The notes under the pieces are model-generated. The model did not search any database. It was not told the origin of the DNA and saw nothing but the letters and a program-made list of their open reading frames with translations. Below are positions 46,985 through 57,900 of a stretch of DNA of 64,000 nt, in pieces; within the stretch, counting starts at the first letter, position 1; every line of letters begins with the position of its first letter. A program made the position numbers and the translations under genes. The stretch lies in assembly GCA_019279435.1 (NCBI GenBank), contig JAAALK010000079.1:64180330-64244329 (forward strand), in the 5' to 3' direction. The DNA comes from Zizania palustris (lineage: Eukaryota; Streptophyta; Magnoliopsida; Poales; Poaceae).

Positions 46985-49900
46985 TCACCTTATGTCATAA
47001 CATGTAGGTAGAGAGCACAGCAAATTGTAAACCGTCTCAGCTTTGGGGCGCTCGGATGCAATTCCTCTAGTGCACTGGTAGAAGAGATCTATTAGAAGAC
47101 TAAGTTTTTCTGCATGAGCATCAGATGTGACACCCAACTCCAGCCTCGTCATTGGATCGTCCAATGTCCAAAAGGCTTCTAGTTCTAGAGTTAGTCTTGG
47201 TCTTTGCTTCTTCCTCTGATGATAGAAAATTCAGAACATTGTTCAAAATCATTATGCATAACCACTACTCCACTAGCAACTATAGAGTATAGAGACAACA
47301 GACTAGTACTTGCTTCTGATGCAAAGGACCCACCTTTATGAGATTGTATATTTCTGAATCAGGTAGCTCCTGGTAGGGTATCCGAAGTGTAAGTATCTCC
47401 AATAAAAAACAACCAAATGACCAGATATCAACTTCCTGCATAAAAATATATGCATCATCAACCTTTTATGGGGTGTCAATTGGGGTGAGAGGTAGATATT
47501 TTACTAACACATGCGGTACCTAGAGCCCATAATAAATTACTAAATGGATTTACACTGGAAACCAACACAAATGCTTACACAAACGATAGCTCTAATGGCA
47601 GAGTCATATACAAAGTATAAAACATTGTTTTCCTAAAAATAATGGATTAAGAATTTTCTACTGTAAGAAAAATATTTTTCACTTTAGAACATGACAAAAA
47701 TGACCAGATTGGCTGCACAGCTATTAATAAAACATAACTAGACCAATTCATTGTGCAGATTGTAGAGAAATAAATACCATATGGTTTCTGGAGCCAGCAT
47801 TAAAAACAACTAAACTTGTGTTGATGGAAACAAGGAAAGCAGAACTTTGAAATAAAAGCTTACCAGTCCATATTGGTTTTTCTCATGCATGGCATGAAGA
47901 ACCTCTGGAGCCATCCAACAAGGTGTACCGACACAAACATTGGGTGGATATGTCCCAAGGTGAGCTATACAGCATGTATGGGAGAGAGAATGCAAAGGAA
48001 TTGACCGGTCAAAATCAGAGAGTTTGACCACAGGTGTGCCATCACTTCTCTCTGAATCCAGATCAACCAAAACATTCTCACTTTTTATGTCCCGGTGAAT
48101 AACTCGCTTTTTGTGCAGCTCCAATAATGCACCGGCAACTTCTCGAGCAATGTAAAATGCCAGGTCAATGGGTGCATGCTTCTTCCCCTCTTTCAGCAGT
48201 TTTGTCAAATAACCCTAACAAAAGAGATAAAAAAGACTTAAGTTAACAAGAATATCCAAACACTAAGGTGTTTTACAATAAAACGAGTCTTACGCATGAA
48301 AAAGAATTTACCTTCAGAGACCCTCCTTTAACATACTCCATTATAATTATGGACTGTAATATCCTGTATTCCTTATCATCATCAACTTGAACCCATTTAG
48401 AAGAAAGCTGATGACCATATATGTCCACTATGGATCGGTGCTTCCTTAGAGCACCAAGCATTCTTACTTCCCCAAGGAGCTTATATTCAAAATTTTTAAC
48501 TTCATCACTGGAAGCATAGCGAGTATCTAGATATCGCACCTGCATTTGATGGAAATGTCAACTAACTCCAAACATAGACATGAAAGTACAACTTGACAAA
48601 TGAAAAAAAAGAAGAGTGAACAAAACCTTTGCTGCCGCGTCAAAAGCACCAATTTTGCAGTGGTAGACAGAACTAGAAGCTGTAGCTTCAATTTCTTTGC
48701 ACAGTGAGACAGAAGGGAAGGAAGACCGTGAAGTATAACCCTCGCCATCAAGTGTGATGTGAATCCGACTAAGGGGAACATACCTGAAACAATATGCAGA
48801 AGGGGGTAAATCAATATTAAGATGACAAATCGACTGTCAGGACAGGTTCAAGTCAAATAACAAGTACTTCCTTTTCCATTACACTATTTTGGAAACCTAA
48901 GCACCCAATTGTAAGATGGAATGTTGGATTCAGAAAGAACGCCCATGTCTAGAATGTGTACTTGTTCCCAATAGCTGACTCAAACAACATGGTTTAAATG
49001 CATGCAACTAGATCAGCAGATGAAACCCCCTACAATCAGGTGAAAAAATAACAGTAGATCAAACAAATATCTACTAGCAAGTCTAAAAGGGAAGACTGAT
49101 GAATAGGTTCTCTCCATCAAAGTGGCAATAGCTTGATAGCTTCTGAACTGGGGAAAGTAACTAAATGACAGCTGTATGGCAGATGGAAGTGGCAGCAAAA
49201 TTTCACCAAGAGCTGAAGATGAGACTCAACTTGCAAGCACCAAGACAACCATAACCATACAACATAATAAAGGTCAAAGGCACAAGGCATTAACATAACT
49301 AACCATAGCAGTATCTTGTAAAATATCAGACACGTTAGATTTTAACATTGGAGTTTAATCTTTGCTAACTTTAGTTATATATAGATTACTTATGATATAA
49401 ATAAGGCCCCACAGCAAAAAAGTGTTAGCTCCTGGCTGCCTTAGGGTAACATTTTTTTCCTAACATCATAACACTGTATATTAGAACCGTACTAACCTAA
49501 TAGTGGAAATGTTACAAAAACAGAATGGTAGGTAAGCACAACACAAAAACACAGAAAAAAACTTAGCTTGGACAAAGAGATTTGAGGATCACAGGGTGTT
49601 TACCTGCAAAAGTACTCTGGATCTGCCTCTTCCCTTATGTTGGTGGGGTAGCATGCATCGACGATCATCCTTACCCAGATATTCCCTTTTCTAACAGGAA
49701 CAACATTCCAAGCATGAGGCGTGTAGTCAAGATGACCCCTCACAAGTTCACAAGGAATTGGAGGGTCTGCCCGATCGCACAAATACTGCAGTGGATGTGG
49801 TTACAATGTTAAAGGGTAAATACTGAATATGAGTTCGGGCTAGAGAAACAAGGAGTTACCTTCATTAGGACAGCTCGGTGCCTACAAACACCAAACTGCA

Positions 49901-52900
49901 GTGTTCCTATCGGTACTATTCCTGAATTTCTCCTTTCCTTGATGATATGTATTGATTTATCACACAGGCCAGTAAAATCAAAGTGCCCATAAAGACTACT
50001 AATCTGCTTAGATGCTTCACTGCTGTCACATATGCTTCCAGCAGAACAAGTGCATATGAAAGGTTGCTCCTTTCTCAAGCTAACAACAGCCCTCCGTGTT
50101 CTACTAAGAGAAGCACTTCTATCACAACCTCCAAAGCAGTCAGAAACAAACAAAGCAAGCACAGATGCTCTAAGTAGGTCCTGGCCTGCATCTTCATCAG
50201 TTACAAAACAGCCTGGCGTCATCAAACTAGATAATAATATCTGTGCTGAAGACGCGATTGCATCCAACTCTTCATCTTGCTCTCTAAACAAAAAAGGGGG
50301 AGTTAAGACATACACCACATGCAAAATACAGAGAGCCAATAGCCAAAGTATGGAATGTGCACTAACCTGTCCAAGAGAATAACTTCGCGTGCATATAGTC
50401 CAATACTCCGTTCATACTCCTCTAATGGCATGAATGGCATATCTCGTCCCGCATCATAGAAGCCATCTGGTAGATGGTCATCAATACTGCAAAATGATTC
50501 CACACTGTACTTATAGGATAATTTTGAGCATTCATCAAATGGTCTAAGGAATTTTCTAGGTTTCGGATTGCTGTCCATATCAGGGTGCCTTTTAGATTTA
50601 GATGTAAGCTTAGATGTCTCTGAAGAGTTCTCTTCAACAACCTCAGCACTATCGTGGACTGATGACGCAGTATCTTCTAGTTCATTTTCAACACTGCAGA
50701 TCCTGCTCCTGTTGGAAGTAGCAGTATTAGCACTGATACAAGAACTGTTACCATGGTTTCTCATGCCTAATCCAGGTTTTTCTTCTTCACAGTGGTCCTG
50801 TAACATCATGCCACTATCTTTCGTATGTTCATAGCTGTCATCGTAAACTATACAAGATAGGTCTTCAGATATAGAATTTGATTCTTTTGACAAGTCATGT
50901 AATGAAGTTTCTTCATCAATGCCTTTCATATCAGGCTTGTTTTCCATATTGTGAAAAGGGCTCTCATCTTCTGTCATGTTCACAGCCATTTCATCAACAT
51001 AATCTTCATTAAGCTTGCTCCTGCTTGAGTCCAAACGCTCCTGGCGAGCTTGCTGTTGCAGGCAGTCCCGCCGCTTCCACCCCTTCTTTATTTTCTGCAT
51101 CAGATGAGCTTTTGAATTTGAGGAAGCTTCTAGATGTGAGCATAAGCGTGCGACATTGCAAGTGTGACTTGTAGTTTTAGATTCTGCTGAAGTGTTGTTG
51201 CTCGCAACAGCTATAGATTGTATTTTGCCACGTTTCATACAGCTTTCACCATTTCCCCTCATGTCACAGCATATCCATGCGGGAATAACACAAGAATTGG
51301 AGATCCTATTAAACTTGAGAGAGAGAGAGAGAATATCAGTCTCTGGCATAAAAGTTTTTATAAACGCCAGAACACAGTGGAAAACTTCGACAGTACAATC
51401 ACTACAGACATCAAAATATAAGTCCAAAAATCTGGTCAAATCCACTAGATTCAGTATATTACTTATTGGATAGAAAGGATTTTTTAGTGAAACCAGCAGG
51501 AGAGGCTCCTACTGAGGTTTATATGATAGAAATGATATTATTTATTGGTTAGGCACCTCTACAAGTGTTTTTCTAGTCCCAGAATCCCAGATAAACTCCT
51601 GCCCTTACTTTTTATTAAAATTTCAATGGAAACATAAATAACTTGTAAAAAGATATAAGGAACCCATTGATAGTCTCTTCCCTCAATAGTGGCATGCATT
51701 TCTCTCCAAATACAACAGTTTATGAGGTTCTTGAAAATGTTGAGGTTTTGATCCAAAAATGAATCAATACCATAGAATCAGCATAAAGTTACAGAAAACA
51801 GAAAAAAAAACAAGATCTAATAAATCAGAACCAACTAGGAAAGACAATAGCAAAGACATCAAATAAATTAAGGCAGTATCATATATAATAATGATAGCTG
51901 AATTCACAGCAAAAGCCAGATCAAAATGATTTAGTAGATGTCCTTTGTTTAAAATGATCCGGTAGAAAATAAACTTCTGTTAAGAATTAAGATATACCTG
52001 AAGATTTAAATACTGTAGCGTAAGCATAGATATGAGTTTAACCGACCCAAGGGAAGTCAATCTGTTGTTTGATAAATCAAGGCTTTCAAGACATCGCAAC
52101 GAAGAGATTCCAGAGGGTAGATCCACCAACTTATTATTAGTCACTTTGAGGAACTTTAGGGCACCCAACTCAGTTATACAGTTAGGCAAGTTCTTCAACT
52201 TGTTGAATGAAAGATCAAGTTCTTGCAGCTTTCTTAGGGAGCCAATCTCAGGAGGGAGGTACCTATAGATTGTGAAAGAATGGGATTGTGAAATCTGAAA
52301 TCTTTCCTCTTTGAAGGAGCAAGACAAAATGAGTAACTCAACATAGCCTAAAACTGAAACATTGTCAGAAATACTGTGAACCTTCCAATATTTGGTCTAA
52401 TCTAGCACTCTGAGTAAACATATGTGCAGCAAGCACCATTGCAAGTATGGCACACTACACCCAAAGCATCTCTTGATTTTTGGTCACAAGTGCCCTACAC
52501 TAATCCACACATGGCGCTGAACGTGCATGCATGAGTTGAGCATTTGGCTAGCACAGGGTGTGATTGGATGAATGAATATGTCATCGAGCAGCACATGCCA
52601 GACAATTAAACCAGGGAAAGTGAGGTTTTGTTTGGCCATTTTGGGTGAACTTTGGCCTTTGAGATGCAAAGAAATATGCCCTAGATACGTGAATGAAGGG
52701 AGTATGGCCCTGTTTGGCATGGATCCAACTCCGGCTTCAAGTTGGATCTGAGAATTTGTAGCTCAAAAAAATATTGGAGATGGAGCTGGAACTTTGATTT
52801 TTTTTGGGGGGTTTAGTAGATGGTCAAAACAACTTACTAGACATTCGAGTTTACTCACAACTCCAAGTCCAACAATTTTTGGAGTTAGGAATTCCTAGAT

Positions 52901-53785
52901 CCAACTTGAAGCTGGAGATGGAGCCATGCCAAGCAGGGCCTATATTAGTATATTACAAAATGTGTATTTACAAATAGGGAAGTTAAATATTTGTGACAGC
53001 CTAAGAGAGTTAACCATCCTCCCGCTTCAATTTAAACTTGGAAAAGGCAATAATGATTACCAGAAGATAGTTAGCATGAAAAAAATCAATTAAGGCCAGA
53101 ACCTAGTCCACTATACCTTTGTGATTCAACTTCATTATAATTTGTGATGGAATCCATTTCCTTGACAATTATGTGCTACTGACGCAAATGGCATCAGTAA
53201 TACAGAAGAAAGGAACCACATTTACAAGGTGCAAGGAAACAAACATATTATTGACAAATTGGAAACTTTGCTTAAATTATCACAAGGCAGGCAGGCAGCA
53301 GCAATTAGGCTAGTGGTCTGTAGTTGTGCATACCTAATGGAGAAGTGGCAAATGGTAAGTTTGGTGAGGCACTTTAGAGCGGCGACCTCAACCAGTATGG
53401 AACACGCGGATGGCCTGGGCGGCACCATGGAGAGCTCAAGCTCCTTGAGAGCCTGCATCCGGCGGAGCGGCGCCCCAGAGACCCTAGGCGCGGACACCTT
53501 CACCTGCAGACTCTCGAGCTGGTCCAGCTCCCCGGCCTCCGGGGGGAGCACCTCCACGTCGTTGCCGAAGAACTTGAGCGACCTGAGCCTCCCGCGGCAC
53601 CCGCCGATGGAGCGCGGCACGAGGTTGTATGTGTTGCGGTAGATGTACAGCTCGCCGCCGCTGCGCGCCGCGGCGGGGGGCGGGGAGAACGCGGCGAGGT
53701 CCCAGGTGTTGCCGGCGACGTCGGTGGCGTCGGATCTGCGCGCGGGGAGGTCCTCGGCGCCGGAGTCCGTCGCGGCGGGGGCCAT
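46985..53785 (-). CDS. LRR / EDR1-like / Raf-like protein kinase (complete, 10 exons)
   Basis: Exons in transcript order: 53785-53334, 52262-51998, 51313-50367, 50283-49860, 49785-49604, 48783-48627, 48539-48312, 48214-47864, 47435-47334, 47215-46985. Phases close, giving 1112 residues. Residues about 60-245 are leucine-rich repeats (YLPPEIGSLRKLQELDLSFN, LESLDLSNNRLTSL). Residues about 245-550 are Ser/Glu/Lys-rich and probably disordered. Residues about 560-757 form an EDR1-type domain with GVCRHRAVLMKYLCDRADP and HLDYTPHAWNVV, whose Cys and His resemble a transglutaminase-like fold. Residues about 790-1105 are a kinase domain: AAAKVRYLD (beta-3 Lys), VIHRDIKSENVLVD (925-938), KLSDFDRS (DFD, 952-954), GTPCWMAPEVL, DIWSFGC and ERPKAE. 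There is no signal peptide or membrane helix, so it is likely cytoplasmic. I recall the same architecture in Arabidopsis At1g04210. No frame breaks. Substrate unknown. Confidence 0.92.
52706..52940. mobile_element. MITE with long inverted ends in kinase intron 1
   Basis: 235 bp. Left end GGCCCTGTTTGGCATGGATC; right end reverse-complemented GGCCCTGCTTGGCATGGCTC. The pairing continues inward (CAACTCCGGCTTCAAGTTGG against CATCTCCAGCTTCAAGTTGG) for about 50 bp with few mismatches. Both flanks carry TAT, a possible 3-bp duplication. No coding capacity. Confidence 0.82.
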
Positions 53786-53853
53786 GTCGGCGCCGCCGGA
53801 GGCGGACGCGGGTTTTTGCGCGTCGTGTCGTCTAGGGTTCGTACAGGGCCGGG

Positions 53854-53857
<4 letters not shown>

Positions 53858-53888
<31 letters not shown>
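53858..53888. repeat. (AG)n run in kinase 5' UTR
   Basis: Dinucleotide run 73-103 bases before the kinase ATG. On the sense strand it is (CT)n, a frequent feature of plant 5' UTRs and core promoters. Confidence 0.85.
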
Positions 53889-53891
<3 letters not shown>

Positions 53892-54490
53892 ATGGAGAGT
53901 AATAACTTAAGCTGAAATTTCGATTTCGGATGATTTGTCCATGAAAAGCAAAAAAAGAAAGGGAAGAAGACGAGTGCGGCGGTGGGGAGACGCCGAGTCC
54001 GAGAAGACGAGGTCTATGGGCCGCCGGCCACATTTGGGCCCATGTAATGCCACGACGCTTGCGTATCCTCTCCCGCCGACTCGCATGCCCGCCGGCGAGC
54101 TTTTTGCATTCGGACTCCGGCGCCGTCGCTTTGCACGCCGGCGAGTCCTGAGAATAACTAGCCCACCGAAATCACACATCCTTTCCAATCTCCTGGTGCT
54201 CTGTTCGCAGCAGACGTTGATGCTCTGTCAAACGTGAGCCGTATCTGAACTCTCAAGTGAAATGGCGAAGCAGAACGAGAGCCGTACGGTGAGATTATAA
54301 AAATCGGCTGCAGATTCTATGCACTGGGAGGCAAAATCTCTTGCATGTATGTGCAAATGAACTTAAGGGAACAGAAGGGTGCTCAAATTACACCCAGTCA
54401 ATGAATGAACACCACCACTTTCTGGGGACAAAAGAGAGAAACAAAAGAAAAAGAAGAGAACCTAACACCCCTTCCTTACGTCCCCAAGCC

Positions 54491-54531
<41 letters not shown>

Positions 54532-54930
54532 CATCTCGACCGTACAACAACACCATCACCGATCGTCCACCAAAAGCATCCTATACAACTTTACAAACAC
54601 TGGTTGCTACTACCCCGCACGAATCCTTCTCATGAAAAAACAAGAGGATGAGGTAGAACCGGTAGATAATACACAGTACAAGATTGTAATGTCTGCACAA
54701 CGATGTGTTTCTGTTGTGACGTATTCTTCATCCCGGATTGCTGAATGGCCTGGGCGTTGAAGGTAGACCGTCTCTGTGGCGCATGTTTCTGGGCGCTGGG
54801 GCCAACTCTGAGTTCTTGTTGGCAACACAAGCAGGCGCTTGTCAGTTTCTGGGTGATAAAGGAACCAGAGATATAACTTAATTATCAATCCTTTCTATAT
54901 GTGCAGCTGAATCCTGGCTATCCTCTGTTG
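53889..54930. other. Intergenic between kinase promoter and BEACH gene 3' end
   Basis: Contains the presumed kinase promoter, a second GA-rich run at 54491-54531, and the BEACH gene 3' UTR (up to 54930). The frame at 54341-54760 is a by-product of the GA run. Confidence 0.5.
54491..54531. repeat. (GA)n microsatellite
   Basis: AG-dinucleotide run interrupted once by GG, about 400 bases beyond the BEACH gene stop codon. Confidence 0.85.
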
Positions 54931-57900
54931 CTATGAAACCTTAAAGTTATCTTTTAGTGGCCACGAGAACAGGTGACCACTGGCATCCCCGCTCAGAAGC
55001 TGCTTCAGGTCGGGTGGGAGACAAAGGGCAGTGACGGGTGCTTGTGTGACTTGAGCACCTTCTGAAGAAGTAACCTGTACTCCAGTGTCTGGCCATTCAG
55101 ACCCAGCCCTCCAAAGGTGGTCGCTGGAGATTTGCTTTTGCTCTTTGCTGCCTCGTCAGACGTGCAGTGCACCATCTTCCATACCTTCACAGCACCACTT
55201 TGATGACCGGTGACATACCAGTTCGTATCACGCCAGTCGGAATGCATAGTGCTTGTCACAGACAGGATGAGATCAGAAGGAAGCTGAGAAGTGTTGACCA
55301 CGGCAAGACAGTCTCCATTGACGCTCCAACAGCAAAAGAACACCAGCACCAGTCAGAATCTCACCAGTGAGATTGTTCACATGCAACGCAGACACTGATG
55401 CAGGGAACTTTGGCAGCTGCTTCACAAAGACCAGGCTTGTCAGGTCCCACAAAATCACAGAACAATCGTCAGAGCCCGAGACAATTAATGAGTAAGGCTG
55501 GCTCACATAGACGCATGTTATCTTGGCAGTGTGAGCACACAAGGCCTTCTCCATTCTCAGGAGACGACGAATGCCGTCTTTGAAAAATCTCCACACTGCA
55601 ACTACTCCATCATCACCACCTGTCGTCAGAATGTTGCCATCATGGCTCACTCCAGTGCACTGAATCTGACTACCACCATGAAGGTTTTCATGTGTTGATA
55701 GAAGTTTATCCTGATCATAGGTCACTATTCTCAAACTGCGGTCAGGAAATCCCCAAGATATATATTCGCTATAATTTACTGGCTTGAGTAAGCTGTTCGA
55801 CGTGGCAATTAGGATCTTATCATTGTAGGTCACTATCTGGGACACTGACGATGCTGACTTCCGAATCTCTTGATGTGTAAGATTGGCGCTGTACCGTAGA
55901 GGATGAGGAAGGACCTTCCTGTCAGTCCGTCTCTGAGGATGGGGCTTTTGGAACAATTGTTTGGGGGTCTGACCAAAATGATTGATTTGTGCCAGTATCG
56001 AAGCCTTCATGGTAGGATCTGATACTGCATCTATGTCAACATTGCCTTCATAGGTGTAGTGATAGAAGACATTAGTGGCATCTTCAGCTGCCTGACATGC
56101 AAAAGAAAATAACAATCAGAAATAAAGTCAACAAATACGCGACATATTGGTTTGTCCCCCTGTTTAGCATCACAAATTTATGAGTCACTGTGGTTTGCAT
56201 TCACAAATGTAAAGTACTTTGGCTAACATATATATTGCTCAAAACTGAGAGACTATGAGAAATAAAAAGGACAAATTTTGAATGCTTGAACAAGAACACC
56301 CCTGGATGAAAAACTACTGAGGTTTTCGACAGGTAAGATGCTAAGATGGGAGAATTTTATAAATCTTTAAAGAAGACAAAACAGTTGTTTTTGTAACCCA
56401 AACATGAAACATGCTTGTGCTGTCATGAAGACAGTAATGCCATCAAACAATAGAAAGGCAGAAACATAGAAAAATGAATCTATAACAGAAGACATCACCC
56501 TTGTATTTACCACAAACACATATATGTTATCATGATGACAACAATGGCACACATGTATGTTGACATGATGATGACAATGGCACCGCCGCTAGGGACAATA
56601 AAAAAGCAGAAACATAAGATGACATATACCTTTCCTCTCTGCTTATATCCAAAAATAAGATCAATCCAATGGTGCAGATTCTCAGATACATAGTCTGACT
56701 CCAAGGCTTCCCGGTGCTTCCTAATGAATTCTCTGTAGCTACCTTTAGCCCAAGGAGGCAAAACAACATCGCCAACCTGAAATCATTATTTCACAGATTA
56801 CATGCTTCACTCCAATGGGTTCAGTTAAGAGCAGTATTATTACATCCAGTGCAAAGATCAGTGCATGCAAGTAGTATACCTTCTCTCCAGATTGTTTCTC
56901 CCCCAAGTCCAGATTAAACTGGTTCTCCAAAAATTCAGGCAAATAATAGAACTCCGGAATCAATTCTTTGACATCTGATGTATTGCTCTTACCAGCAGCA
57001 CTTACCCATGTATCTCTAACACTATTGAATAACCGGTCTGCATGATCAAATTGTCCCGCCCTGTAATTTCTGATTTTCCATACTAAAGGGAGGCAGCCTT
57101 ATAAGATAGAAAAGGACAATCCCAGCACTTGAGTAATGAGAACCATAATGGAACTTTGGTACATCAGGGTCATCCCAACTATCATATCTGAAGTAAACAA
57201 AAGAAGGTATTTCAAATTATGTTAGATAAATAAACTCTGATGTTCAGCAAAACTACAGCCTAAAGACATAGTTTTTTATATTAAAGTGTTAAAACAAAAT
57301 AAGTATGTCAATGCATGTTAGATGAACAAACCTCTTTCGAAATTCCTCTTCTCCTTCTTTTGTTTGACATCCCATTGGTTTGTCAAGCTTACGGAATGTC
57401 TGTGGGTTTCTCAGATCTAAGTATCACTCTCATAATCCGCAAGAACCCATGGACAATACCGGGTATTGTGTAAGGTCACTATATCCTCGACCAGCAAGTG
57501 TATTTAGATGCATGAGATATTGGAAATTGGTAATTTCTCCAGTTTGCCATCTTTTAGAGAATGATTTTGCCATGATTTTGAAAAGACGGCTCCCCTCACC
57601 GCTATCCTGTTTTGAGGATGCCGATATTGTTGTGTCCAACCTGTTAATAATAGGTAAAGGCATTAAAAATGCTAGTTGTGCACCTTAATACAGCTGGCTG
57701 TGCATGTGCAGGAAGAAAATGAGAGCAAATAGGAACCACCAGGGTACAACAAAGGCCTTTTAATTTAATTGCATGTATCCCAAGATGCACATCTATCTAC
57801 CAAATCATACTTGCACTCACAACATGTTCATACCAGAGAGTAAAACATTCAGAACTTGCTAATTACCAGATTTCGTACTTTCATAGGGAAGGGTGAGAAG

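Noticed and set aside
54341..54760. 139-codon frame with Arg-Glu repeats
   Set aside because: Translation of the GA microsatellite.
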